Shown here one piece after another: positions 53,470 to 62,372 of a stretch of DNA of 64,000 nucleotides. How positions within the stretch are numbered: the stretch's first letter is position 1; every line of letters begins with the position of its first letter. Made by a program: the position numbers and the translations under genes. The notes below the pieces were generated by a model that worked only from the letters and a program-made list of their open reading frames with translations, searched no databases and had not been told where the DNA came from. Source of the DNA: Streptomyces halstedii (lineage in GTDB: Bacteria > Actinomycetota > Actinomycetes > Streptomycetales > Streptomycetaceae); assembly GCA_000720535.1 (NCBI GenBank), contig JOAZ01000018.1, positions 62,001-126,000 on the forward strand, read 5' to 3'.

Positions 53470-55515
53470 ATGACCTTCGACGATGAGAATCTGCCGATTC
53501 CCCCGGCCACATCCTGGTGGCACGCATCCGTGGCCTTCCCCGATCCACATGTGGACGCCGCTCGGGCCCTGGCGACCGCGCTGGCCAAGCACCGCTTTCA
53601 CTTCCTGCGCAAGGACGCCGGCGTGCGCCTGCGCACCGAACAACCCACCACCGGTCTGCTGGACAAGCTCGTCGCCGACCACGCGATCACCGGCTGGACC
53701 GGCGGGACGTACGAGCCGGAGACTCATGCCTTCGGCGGCCCCGAGGGTATGGCGGTTGCGCACGAGTTGTTCTGCGCCGACAGCCCGGCCGCGCTCGCCG
53801 AGACCGGTACTCCCGGCGCCCGCGAGCGCAGCGTGATGCTGCTGTCCGCCATGATCCGCGCGGCCGGGCTGGACCCGTTCGAAGCCGGAGATGTCTACGC
53901 CCAGTGGGCCGCCCTGCGACCCCCCGTCGCCCCGCCCCAGGGGCCTGCCCTGGAGAAGGCCGTCTGCGCTATGCGGCGGCTGATGAACGCGGACGCGGCT
54001 CTGCGCCCCGACGCGGAAGCGGGCTGGGCCGAGCGCGTCGCCGCGTTCGAGGACACCGGCCGTCACCTGCGCCGGCTCGCCGCCGACGGCCGACTGATAC
54101 GCGGAGTCCGGGGCGTCATCACCCATCACGCGATCTTCGCGTTCAACCGCGCGGGCGTACCTGCCGACGCGCAGGCCGCCACCGCGTGGCTCGGCCGTCA
54201 CGTCGCCTTCTCCACCGGAGAAGGAGCCGACGTGCCTACCCGCAGGTCCGTATCCGCGGACCTTAGCCTCCCTCGAATGGAGACCACCTTGACACCCGTA
54301 ACCGACCCCAGCCAGCTGCGCGAAGCCCTCGCTGCCAGGCTCGTCGACGGCGGCCACCTGCGCAGCAAGGCCGTCATCAACGCCTTCCGCACGACCGACC
54401 GGAACGCCTTCCTGCCCGGCGTCGATCTGGAGAGCGCGTACAAGGAGGACGCCGTCCCGATCAAGCACGACGAGCGCGGGGAGATGATCTCCTGCATCTC
54501 CGCGCCGTCCATCGTCGCCACCCAGCTCGAACAGCTCGGCGCCCAGCCCGGCCACAGGGTCCTGGAAGCCGGAGCCGCCACCGGCTACAACGCCGCGCTC
54601 CTCGGCAAGATCGTCTATCCCGGCGGGCAGGTGTGGACCCTCGACGTCGACCAGGACCTCGTCGCCGACGCGAGTAGGCACCTCGTCGAGGTAGGTGTCG
54701 ACAACGCCACCGCGGTGATGGCCGACGGGGCGGCCGGCCTGCCTGAGCACGCCCCCTACGACCGGATCATCTTCACTGTCGGCGCCGGCGACGTCCCCGT
54801 GAAGATCCTCGACCAGCTCGCCCCCGCCGGACGTCTCGTCCTGCCGATGCGCATCCGCGGCAGCATCTCCCGCTCCTTCGCCTTCGAACGCGACGGGGAG
54901 ACGTGGAAGACCGTCTCCTGCGAGATGGCCACCTTCATCCCTCTGCGCAAGGGCGTGTGCGACGACGTGTACACGCTGGTGCCGATGGACGGCGAGGGCA
55001 ACGTGCGCCTAGAGACGTTCAGCGAGCAGGACGTCGACCGCGACGCCCTGCGCACCGTCCTCGACGAGCAGCAGACCAAGATCTACACCGGGGTGAAGTT
55101 CCGCCAGGGCTCCGCTTGGGAGTGGCTGTACCTGTACCTGGCCTGTGTGCTGCCCAACGGCCTGTCCCGCCTGCCCGGCCAGCGCCCCGGGTTCACCCCA
55201 CACTTCGGGTGGGGCTCCATGGCCGCCCTCGACGGCGGATCGCTCGCGTACCTGACCATCCGGGAGGACGAGGACGAGAAGGGCCGCTACTGGGAGGTCG
55301 GCGTGATCGGCCACGGTGAGGCGGGTGCCGGCCTCGCCGAGCACGTCGTGGACGAGATCCGCGCCTGGGACGCGACAGGGGGCAACGACGCCCCCGCACC
55401 GGGCTTCCGGATGGCCACCGCCGACTCCCGCGACCTGCTGACGGCGGGCGACCCGCGCTTCGTCGTCGACAAGCCCTACAGCCGACTGGTCGTCGACTGG
55501 GCGCGCAAGGGCTGA
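53470..55515 (+). CDS. Lanthipeptide elimination domain fused to PCMT-like methyltransferase (FxLD system)
   Basis: This 681-aa protein has two parts. Residues about 10-230 match the SpaB_C elimination domain (SWWHASVAFPDPH, FLRKDAGVRLRTEQP, VITHHAIFAFNRAGVPADAQAATAWLGR), which removes glutamate to form dehydroamino acids. From about residue 280 a protein-L-isoaspartate methyltransferase-like domain follows. It shows NAFLPG, the SAM loop VLEAGAATGYNAALL near 364, LDVDQDLVADA and YDRIIFTVGAGDVP. In related FxLD systems this activity methylates an Asp to give isoaspartate through a succinimide. The remaining C-terminal 200 residues are specific to this family. Confidence 0.92.
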   Translation: MTFDDENLPIPPATSWWHASVAFPDPHVDAARALATALAKHRFHFLRKDAGVRLRTEQPTTGLLDKLVADHAITGWTGGTYEPETHAFGGPEGMAVAHELFCADSPAALAETGTPGARERSVMLLSAMIRAAGLDPFEAGDVYAQWAALRPPVAPPQGPALEKAVCAMRRLMNADAALRPDAEAGWAERVAAFEDTGRHLRRLAADGRLIRGVRGVITHHAIFAFNRAGVPADAQAATAWLGRHVAFSTGEGADVPTRRSVSADLSLPRMETTLTPVTDPSQLREALAARLVDGGHLRSKAVINAFRTTDRNAFLPGVDLESAYKEDAVPIKHDERGEMISCISAPSIVATQLEQLGAQPGHRVLEAGAATGYNAALLGKIVYPGGQVWTLDVDQDLVADASRHLVEVGVDNATAVMADGAAGLPEHAPYDRIIFTVGAGDVPVKILDQLAPAGRLVLPMRIRGSISRSFAFERDGETWKTVSCEMATFIPLRKGVCDDVYTLVPMDGEGNVRLETFSEQDVDRDALRTVLDEQQTKIYTGVKFRQGSAWEWLYLYLACVLPNGLSRLPGQRPGFTPHFGWGSMAALDGGSLAYLTIREDEDEKGRYWEVGVIGHGEAGAGLAEHVVDEIRAWDATGGNDAPAPGFRMATADSRDLLTAGDPRFVVDKPYSRLVVDWARKG

Positions 55516-55519
55516 GCCG

Positions 55520-56659
55520 ATGATCCCCGCGATAGCCAGCCGCATCCCTCTGGTCCTCCGGACCAAGGCGCCCGCGCTCCCCTTGGACGAGCGCATCAAC
55601 CACCTCGCCGGGCTGACCGTCGCACCCGCAGGTGCGAGCCACCACGACCTGGTGGCCCGCACCTGCGGGGTCCTCAACTACGCCGCGCTCATCATCTCCG
55701 ACGTCGGCCTGCCCGACCTGGCCACCGACCTGTGCTGGCGCCAGCACCAAATCTTCGCCGACGCCGGACGCCTCAACGGACGGATCGCGGTCATGTCGCT
55801 GATGCCACTCGTCAACCTCTCCCGGATGCGGATTCGCGCTGGTCAAGGGGAAGCCGCCTACGACCTACTGGTCGGTCTCAACCAGGCCGCGCGGCACCGG
55901 GAGAAGACCGAAGTCGACGGCCGCAGCGTCGACCTCTCGGCTCTGACCGACACGGACGAGGACCACCGCGCGGTGTGCCAGGAGCTGTACATCACCCTGC
56001 TCGTGGACGGCGCCCGCGCCCTCGCCCGCATCGGACGGTGGACCGAAGCCGCGGACGCCATGGCTCAGCACCGCGGCATCGGCAACCGGCTCCTCGACGG
56101 CCGCCAGATCAAGATCATGGCCTTGATGGAGCAGGGCCTGGACGAGCAGGCCCGCGCCCTGATCGACACCACCCAGCCCACCGAACCGTGGGAGGAAGCC
56201 GTCGCCCTCCTCCTGCACGCCCATTGTCAGCCCGCAGACGTCCCCGTGCCTGCACCCGACCTCGACCGCACCCTGGAAGAGGCCCTCCAACTCCTTGACC
56301 TCCCCGATCCGCCGACCGCCGCTTTCCAGACCCGGGTGGGCCTGTCAGCCCTGGAACTCGACCGCACCGGACGCCATACCGCACGCATCCTCGACTGCCT
56401 CGTCGGCGTCGCCCGACTCGACGCCTACGCCGCACGGGAAGCGCTGCACCACCCACTCGCCGCGTCCGCCCTGGACGACCGCGCGACAGACGAACTTCAC
56501 GCAGTGATCACCATGGCGGGACTGGAATCCGGAGTCCTCTCCGCCTGCCACCACGAGGCACTGACGAGCACGGTCCACTACGCCGAGACAGAGTTGGAGA
56601 ACCTGCTGCAGGCTGCACACGATGCCGGCGCCTGTGCAACACCGGAGTCCGCCCGATGA
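55520..56659 (+). CDS. Helical-repeat (TPR-like) protein of the lanthipeptide locus
   Basis: This 379-aa all-alpha protein has no helix-turn-helix, signal peptide or membrane segment visible. Helical segments such as LATDLCWRQHQIFADAGRL, VNLSRMRIRAGQGEAAYDLL, LYITLLVDGARALARIGRWTEAADAM and YAETELENLLQAAHDAG resemble TPR sensor domains of Streptomyces regulators without their DNA-binding part. ATG 55520 lies four bases after the methyltransferase stop, and the end overlaps the GntR-type gene. A role in regulation or as adaptor is a guess. Confidence 0.6.
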   Translation: MIPAIASRIPLVLRTKAPALPLDERINHLAGLTVAPAGASHHDLVARTCGVLNYAALIISDVGLPDLATDLCWRQHQIFADAGRLNGRIAVMSLMPLVNLSRMRIRAGQGEAAYDLLVGLNQAARHREKTEVDGRSVDLSALTDTDEDHRAVCQELYITLLVDGARALARIGRWTEAADAMAQHRGIGNRLLDGRQIKIMALMEQGLDEQARALIDTTQPTEPWEEAVALLLHAHCQPADVPVPAPDLDRTLEEALQLLDLPDPPTAAFQTRVGLSALELDRTGRHTARILDCLVGVARLDAYAAREALHHPLAASALDDRATDELHAVITMAGLESGVLSACHHEALTSTVHYAETELENLLQAAHDAGACATPESAR

Positions 56660-57780
56660 CAAAGAAGTCCACGCACCCCGTGGAGTTGGAGACCGTCCTC
56701 AGCCTTCTCCTCCGGAACCAGATCAGCACCGGTGACTGGCCCGCAGGCACCGCCCTGCCCCTGCGTCTCCTCGCAGAGCGCTACTCGACGGACAGGCGCA
56801 CCATGCGGCGGGTCCTTGACGCACTGGCCGCGGACAGCCTCGTCGAACGGAGCAGCCGCGGATGGCTGTCCATCGGCATGACGAAGGCGCTCTCCCCGCC
56901 GCCGTCGTCGGCGGACACATCACCCGCCAGACGCGCCGCGGCCGGCTCGCCCCTAGGTGTACCGGACAGCGTGGCAGCGAAGGCCCGGCGGATTGAGGGC
57001 ATTCTGCGCCGTCGCCTGGAGGCAGGGGAGTACCCCCCTGGTTCCCATTTCCCCAGACAGGCCGACCTCTGCGCCGAGTTCTCCACGTCACAGACACCGG
57101 TCTCCATGGCCGTGCGGGCCCTCGCCGAAAACGGCCTGCTGGTCATGGGAACCGGGGGGCGGCCAACGGCGGTCGTCACCCCGTTGCCCGGCACGCCGCA
57201 GGCGCCTTTGCCGCTCCTGACGGGCGGTGAGCAGGACGCCGCCCACCGGTTGCGCACGTATATACATCTGCACAAATGGCGGCGGGGGGACCTCTATCAA
57301 GCCAACTCGGTCGCGGGCTTGGTGCCCGGCATCCCGGTGTACATGGATCTGCGGAATGTCCTTGTGCATCTGCGGGAGGAGAACCTGGTCGAGTACCAGC
57401 CTCCGCTCGGATGGCGTCTCAACGTCGCGGGCACGGGGTGGGAACTCCCGGCCGGATGCCCTCTCTTCTTCTACATCGACCGCGAACTGCGAGACCGGTT
57501 CCGCGCAGGCCGTTACGTAGAGGGCACCCGCCTCTCCGTGCGGCACCTCGCCTACGGATTCAGCGCGCCGCAGAGCCAACTCCGCCGAATTCTGCGGACG
57601 CTGGTCAGCGACGGACTTCTGCAGGCCGTGGACGCCGGCCACGTCGCCACCGGCCGGACCGAACGCGAGCCACCCGCCCCACCGCCCCGCATCCACATCC
57701 CGGGGCCGCGACTGGCGCTGCCCAAGCCCTTCGAAAGCCGCGCGCAGCCTAGCGCCATGACGAGGACATCCCCGCAGTGA
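56656..57780 (+). CDS. Protein with four tandem GntR-type winged helices
   Basis: This 374-aa protein is built almost entirely of winged helices. Repeat 1 (residues about 8-72) has GDWPAGTALPLRLLAERYSTDRRTMRRVLDAL. Repeat 2 (103-170) has GEYPPGSHFPRQADLCAEFSTSQTPVSMAVRAL. Repeat 3 (189-256) is more diverged, with RRGDLYQANSVAGLVPGIP. Repeat 4 (268-328) has GTRLSVRHLAYGFSAPQSQLRRILRTL. There is no effector domain. It is probably the DNA-binding regulator of the peptide or of the following operon; the arrangement could bind a long multi-part operator. It starts in an ATGA overlap. Confidence 0.75.
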   Translation: MTKKSTHPVELETVLSLLLRNQISTGDWPAGTALPLRLLAERYSTDRRTMRRVLDALAADSLVERSSRGWLSIGMTKALSPPPSSADTSPARRAAAGSPLGVPDSVAAKARRIEGILRRRLEAGEYPPGSHFPRQADLCAEFSTSQTPVSMAVRALAENGLLVMGTGGRPTAVVTPLPGTPQAPLPLLTGGEQDAAHRLRTYIHLHKWRRGDLYQANSVAGLVPGIPVYMDLRNVLVHLREENLVEYQPPLGWRLNVAGTGWELPAGCPLFFYIDRELRDRFRAGRYVEGTRLSVRHLAYGFSAPQSQLRRILRTLVSDGLLQAVDAGHVATGRTEREPPAPPPRIHIPGPRLALPKPFESRAQPSAMTRTSPQ

Positions 57781-57850
57781 GGCGGGTCGACCCGGTCCAC
57801 CCATCCACCCCACAAGCGCAGTAATTAACCAGTGAGCGAGCGAGTATCCA

Positions 57851-58852
57851 ATGACCGTCACCGTGGACAAGTTGCCCCTGAGCCCGGTTCAGTTGAGGGC
57901 CATCACACTGCTGGCTGACGGCCTCGTGGACAAGGAGATAGCCGCCAACCTTCGGATGCCCCAGACCAAGCTGCGGCGGATCGTGCTGGAGGCCCGCAAC
58001 GCCGTAGGCGTGGGCACCAACAGGGCCTTGGTGCACAGACTCCTGCAGGTCGGGCTGATCTCGCCCAGTGGCGCCCAGCGCGTGGACCCGGACGTCCTGA
58101 CCCCGCTGCAGCGCAATGTGTGGCGGCTGCTTCCCATCGACGAGACGCAGTACTACCTGCCCGCCGTCATCGCCACCCGGCTCGGTCTGACCGCCGGGAC
58201 GATCAGACCGGTGCTGGCTGCCATCAAGCGGCTAGCTGGGGTTGAGCTGCCGGCCTGCGTACGCATTGGGTACGAACTGGGCATCCTCGCCGACGACGAC
58301 GAACTCGTCGTCCACCTGCCGATCACCCGCCGGAAACAGGTCCCGGTCCGTAGTACCTCGGCCCTCACGCCCCTCCCCGCTGCCACCCGCACACCACGAC
58401 CCGCCCTGTTCGATCTTCTCCCCCGCGAGCTGGCCACCCTCAGCCCGGACCACACCGCGGTCCCGCCGGAGGCGCGGGTCCTGACCCTGCGCCTGCACGA
58501 CGCCCGTGACCTCCTCGCCCGCATCGCCCCCACAGATGTAGGTCCCGCGATCATCGACCCGTACGCAAGGTGCGTCCGTCTCTTCCTCGCCCCCTCGACA
58601 GTCGGTGACGGCCGCCCGCAGTGCGGCAGCCTCGCCCGCCCCGACTACAAACCTCCACTGCCGCGGACCTCCGCCCCCTCCGGCGATACCGCCCACTGGC
58701 TACTCCCGCCCTACCTGGCGCCATGGGACTACCGCCTGCTCGCACCCGTGCTCGGCGACCTCAACACGTCACCAGCTCGACCCGCCTGCCCCGCCTCGGA
58801 GCGCGCACCAGGGCGGGGCAGGCCGTCGCCTCGCCTCAACGCCGTCGAGTGA
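57851..58852 (+). CDS. LuxR-type helix-turn-helix regulator
   Basis: This 333-aa protein has a LuxR-like HTH at the N-terminus (LSPVQLRAITLLADGLVDKEIAANLRMPQTKLRRIVLEARNAVGV, residues about 10-54). A second similar segment follows at about 82-131 (LTPLQRNVWRLLPIDETQYYLPAVIATRLGLTAGTIRPVLAAIK). The C-terminal half is Pro-rich and unassigned. It begins with ATG 57851 about 70 bp after the four-winged-helix gene. It could control the downstream operon, which starts 85 bp later. No receiver or ligand domain is seen. Confidence 0.65.
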   Translation: MTVTVDKLPLSPVQLRAITLLADGLVDKEIAANLRMPQTKLRRIVLEARNAVGVGTNRALVHRLLQVGLISPSGAQRVDPDVLTPLQRNVWRLLPIDETQYYLPAVIATRLGLTAGTIRPVLAAIKRLAGVELPACVRIGYELGILADDDELVVHLPITRRKQVPVRSTSALTPLPAATRTPRPALFDLLPRELATLSPDHTAVPPEARVLTLRLHDARDLLARIAPTDVGPAIIDPYARCVRLFLAPSTVGDGRPQCGSLARPDYKPPLPRTSAPSGDTAHWLLPPYLAPWDYRLLAPVLGDLNTSPARPACPASERAPGRGRPSPRLNAVE

Positions 58853-58937
58853 CCAGTGCGAAGGAGCCCACCTACCTGATCAAGCCCCCCTGATCCCTGC
58901 CATTCGCCACTCGCCACTCGCCACCCAGGAGGCAACC

Positions 58938-60122
58938 GTGCACGCCGAGGACACCAACACCCGGGCTTGGCAGATCTATGGCCAGCGCCAACTCGCCCGC
59001 GCCTACACTCCTCCCGTACCCGACCGGCTCAGCTGGACGTCCTGGGAAGGTATTGGACCGGGAGCCGAGGTCCTCGGTGACGTCACCGGCCGCCGTGTCC
59101 TGGACATCGGCTCCGGGGCTGGCCACCACGCCGTCCACCTCGCCCAGGCACACGGAGCGCGTGTCACTGGCATCGAGTTGTCCGCGACGCAGTACGAACG
59201 CGCCGTCGGCGCCCACGCGGGCGTGGACGGCGCAGAGTTCGTCCAAGCCGACGTGACCGAGTACCTGGCCAGAACCGAGCCGTTCGACGCCGCGTACGCG
59301 ATCGGAACCCTGGCCTTCATCGACCCACACCGCTCGCTGCCGGCACTGCGCGACGGCCTGCTTCCTGGCGCCCCACTGATCCTTTCGCTCCTGCACACCG
59401 ACCTGCACGGCTGCGGTCCGTCCACCGAGGTCGCGCCCCGCGACCAGGTGATCCTGCTGCGCGACGACCCGCCCCTGCCGACGCAAATGTGGGTCCTGGC
59501 ACCGCAACTGTGGGAGGACCTGCTCACCGAGTACGGCTTCCGCGTCGAGGCCATCGAACTGTTCCCGCACCACGACGAGAGCGCCTCGGTCATCCAGCAG
59601 CTCATCCGTGCCCGACGCCTTCCCGACCGGCCGGCGCGAGCCTCCAGCCGACCCCGCAGCACCCAAGCCCCGGCCGCCCACGCGGCAGTCGGCGTCGGAG
59701 CCATCCTGCTCAGCGAGCAGGGCATCCTGCTGGGCCGACACCACCGGGGCACCCTCGAACTGCCCGGCGGGAGCGTGGAGGCCCTTGGTGAATCCTTCGA
59801 GGACGCGGTCGTCCGAGAACTTGCCGAGGAAACCGGTCTGGTCGCTCGCACCGGCGACGTGGAACTGCTTGGCACGCTCGTCGATCAGGTCGAAGGCATC
59901 CTGCGGGTCACCGTCGGCGCGCTCGTCCACGCCTGGCAGGGGCAGCCGGTCACACAGCCGGACGAGAACGTCGGCGACTGGGCGTGGTATCCGCTCGAAC
60001 ACCTCCCCGACGGACTGTTCGTGTGCAGCGCCCAGATCCTCACGGCCTGGCGTCCCGACCTGCCCATCGACCATCCGCTGGCGCACTTCACCGCCTTCGC
60101 CCCTGCCAGTAGGCGCCGCTGA
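58938..60122 (+). CDS. SAM methyltransferase fused to NUDIX hydrolase
   Basis: This 394-aa fusion has a class I methyltransferase domain (residues about 1-220; SAM loop VLDIGSGAGHHAVHLA near 53 and TYAIGTLAF-like strand AAYAIGTLAFIDPH near 118). A NUDIX domain follows after a Pro/Ala linker (about 255-385; RELAEETGL box near 295 with one extra residue in the first spacer). The start is GTG 58938 after AGGAGGCAACC. The pairing is unusual: one half would methylate a small molecule and the other cleave a nucleotide-type pyrophosphate. It opens the second biosynthetic-looking operon. Confidence 0.8.
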   Translation: MHAEDTNTRAWQIYGQRQLARAYTPPVPDRLSWTSWEGIGPGAEVLGDVTGRRVLDIGSGAGHHAVHLAQAHGARVTGIELSATQYERAVGAHAGVDGAEFVQADVTEYLARTEPFDAAYAIGTLAFIDPHRSLPALRDGLLPGAPLILSLLHTDLHGCGPSTEVAPRDQVILLRDDPPLPTQMWVLAPQLWEDLLTEYGFRVEAIELFPHHDESASVIQQLIRARRLPDRPARASSRPRSTQAPAAHAAVGVGAILLSEQGILLGRHHRGTLELPGGSVEALGESFEDAVVRELAEETGLVARTGDVELLGTLVDQVEGILRVTVGALVHAWQGQPVTQPDENVGDWAWYPLEHLPDGLFVCSAQILTAWRPDLPIDHPLAHFTAFAPASRRR

Positions 60123-60217
60123 CACGACAGCCGCGCGCCCGGTGCCCTCCTGCGACACGACATCGGTGCCGCACCCCCGGTAGTCACACACCGCTCAACT
60201 TCAAGCTGGAGTTCTTC

Positions 60218-61336
60218 ATGCCGCATCTCTCCACGCGCCGGTCCATGCTCTCGGACGGCGCAGTCGGCGCCGCCCGACTGCGCGATCTGGAGCAAGCTGC
60301 CCTGCGCCACGGAGTCCCCGTCGAGGACGTGCTATTAATCGCCGTCAACCTGTACGGAATCACCTCCGACCACGACCGGCACCGGGCCCGGGTCAACCTC
60401 CGGCTCGTACGACGCCGCGACACTGCCTGGCAGATCATCGTCCCGCTGAACCAGCCGGCCAGCCCGTTCCGGCTCCGCGGCGACGAGCTGTCGCTGAACG
60501 GCTCGGTAGTCGCGCACGTCGAGCGCATCGACGCCGACGAGGCCGTCGGCGGGTACTTCCGCAACGACGGCCGGGCCGCGACCCTCAACCCCAACGCCCG
60601 AAGCCGGTGCGTCGGGTGCGGCTGGTGCCCGAACACCCTGGAAGCCGCCGCCGATCCGAGAATGCAGGAGGACCAGGGGCTCGATGACCTCCTACTGGCC
60701 CTTGGGGAGCAGCACCCACGTCGCAAACTGGCCGAGTTGGAAGAAGTCACCGTCTCCACCGGCTGCTTCGAGCGCGAGGGCGCCGCCGTCGCGCACCTGA
60801 CCGCCCTGCGCCCCGCCCTGGAGCGTGCCGGCGTCACGGCCCGGATCGGCTTCCTCACCTCCGTGCTGCGCAGCAACGAGGCGTTCGAGATCATCGCGTC
60901 GCAGGTGTCGCCGTTCGTGCTCCGGCTGACGGCTGAGCACTTCACCCGGCGCGAGGCCCTCATGAAGGCCACCAAGGCCGACCTGCAGCCGGAGCAGATG
61001 CCGGACCTGCTGGCACGGGCGCGTAAAGCGGGGCTGGACACCTCGTACACGTACATCGTCGGCCTCGACCCGATGGAAGACCTTACCCGCGGTGTGAGCG
61101 AGCTGGTCGACGAGGTCACCGCGTTCCCGAACATCCAGGTCTTCCAGGCACACAACCTGATCATGCAGGGGATGCGGACGCCAGGCGCGGAGAGCCTGGA
61201 GTACTACCTGCAGGCGCGCACGGCGATCGAGCGGGCCATGGCGCCGACCGGGCTGCGGCCGGTGGGCTGGGAGTGCTACCGGCCGCTGTGGTACTTCACC
61301 TACGCGGGAGAGGACCTCGTCGATGGGCTTCGCTGA
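60218..61336 (+). CDS. Radical-SAM-like protein with a CX2CX2C cluster
   Basis: The 372-aa protein contains RCVGCGWCPNT with Cys131, Cys134 and Cys137, followed by a TIM-barrel-like order of strands: VTVSTGCF near 182, IGFLTSVLR near 209, FVLRLTAEHF near 231 and TYIVGLDP near 280. This fits a radical SAM enzyme with an atypical CX2CX2C spacing instead of CX3CX2C. The first 120 residues form a separate, mostly beta domain. ATG 60218 has no strong Shine-Dalgarno. It overlaps the enolase-superfamily gene by 14 bp, so the two are translated together. Substrate and reaction are unknown. Confidence 0.65.
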   Translation: MPHLSTRRSMLSDGAVGAARLRDLEQAALRHGVPVEDVLLIAVNLYGITSDHDRHRARVNLRLVRRRDTAWQIIVPLNQPASPFRLRGDELSLNGSVVAHVERIDADEAVGGYFRNDGRAATLNPNARSRCVGCGWCPNTLEAAADPRMQEDQGLDDLLLALGEQHPRRKLAELEEVTVSTGCFEREGAAVAHLTALRPALERAGVTARIGFLTSVLRSNEAFEIIASQVSPFVLRLTAEHFTRREALMKATKADLQPEQMPDLLARARKAGLDTSYTYIVGLDPMEDLTRGVSELVDEVTAFPNIQVFQAHNLIMQGMRTPGAESLEYYLQARTAIERAMAPTGLRPVGWECYRPLWYFTYAGEDLVDGLR

Positions 61337-62372
61337 CCCGGTCATCGACCGGGTGAGAGTCGAGCGCCTCGACGAGAAGGTGGCGGGCCCGTGGGAGACC
61401 GGCGACAGCCAGTTCGCGGTGGCGGTCGAGTCCGGCGGGGTGGCCGGAGTGTTCGCTCCGGTCGACGAGTTGCCCGCCGCCTTGGTAGCCACCCGGCTCG
61501 GGCAGAGCGCTCTGCACCACCCGGTGGTAGACCACAACGGTCTGCTGCGCAAACTCCTGGGCGAACTCGGTCCGCACGCGGCGGGGCTCGGACGCTGGGC
61601 GGTCGGGGCGCTGGACTGCGCGGTATGGGACCTGCACGGGCACCTCGCCAGCCTCCCGGTCGCGGCCCTGCTCAGCGACCGTCCCGCAGGACAGGTGCCG
61701 GTCTACGCCTCCTGGCTCTCCCTGGACCTGACCGCGGCTTCGGCCGTCGAGTCGGTCAAGACCACCGCTGGCCAGGGGTTCGCCTTCACCAAATGGGCGC
61801 TGCGCGAGGCAGAAGCCGGCGAACTGGCACTGCTGGCCGAACGGGCTGCGCAGTGGGCGGGGCAGAGCGTGGCGGTCGACGCCCTGGGCACGTGGGGCTC
61901 CACCCGATCCAGGGAAGTTGCACGGCGGCTCACCCCGGAAGCCGTGCGCTGGGTGGAGGACCCACTCCCGCGGACCGATCTGGCCGCTTACACGCTTCTG
62001 CGCAGGCAAACGAAAGGTCTACCGGTCGCGATGGGCGAGCGGCTGTCCTGCCTGGAGGAGGCCGCAGTCCTGCTGAGGCGATGCCGTCCGGAGGCGTTCA
62101 CGTTCGACGCGGTGTGGTGCGGCGGCATCACCGAAGCGCGGGACTGGCTGGGTGTCGCTCACGATGCCGGGGTGCCCGTCCATCTGCACGGGCGGGCGTT
62201 CCTTCCCGCCGTGCACCTGGCCGCAGCCTTCCCTCACGCGGCGGGCGCGGTGGAGTACCAGGTGGTGTGGGAGCCACGCCGGCAGCGCACGCTGCGCGGC
62301 ACGCTCCGGCCGGAGGGCGGGTATGTGGCCCTACCCGACCGGCCCGGTCTCGGGATGGAGGTGCGCCGGTAA
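61323..62372 (+). CDS. Enolase-superfamily (mandelate racemase/muconate-lactonizing-like) enzyme
   Basis: This 349-aa protein has the enolase-superfamily plan: an N-terminal capping domain ending in GRWAVGALDCAVWDLHGHLAGLP-like sequence near residue 95, then a barrel with Lys in FTKWAL near 157. The three metal ligands are Asp in AVDALG near 185, Glu in RWVEDPLP near 215 and Glu in VAMGERLS near 238. VPVHLHGRAFLPAVHLA supplies a late His. These enzymes abstract a proton next to a carboxylate (epimerase, dehydratase or lactonase). It is co-translated with the radical-SAM-like gene, which suggests a modified amino acid or sugar acid as substrate. Confidence 0.8.
   Translation: MGFADPVIDRVRVERLDEKVAGPWETGDSQFAVAVESGGVAGVFAPVDELPAALVATRLGQSALHHPVVDHNGLLRKLLGELGPHAAGLGRWAVGALDCAVWDLHGHLASLPVAALLSDRPAGQVPVYASWLSLDLTAASAVESVKTTAGQGFAFTKWALREAEAGELALLAERAAQWAGQSVAVDALGTWGSTRSREVARRLTPEAVRWVEDPLPRTDLAAYTLLRRQTKGLPVAMGERLSCLEEAAVLLRRCRPEAFTFDAVWCGGITEARDWLGVAHDAGVPVHLHGRAFLPAVHLAAAFPHAAGAVEYQVVWEPRRQRTLRGTLRPEGGYVALPDRPGLGMEVRR

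Noticed and set aside
58905-58925. Short CGCCACTC repeats before the methyltransferase-NUDIX gene
   Set aside because: Two to three 8-bp copies in a non-coding gap are too few to call a functional repeat.
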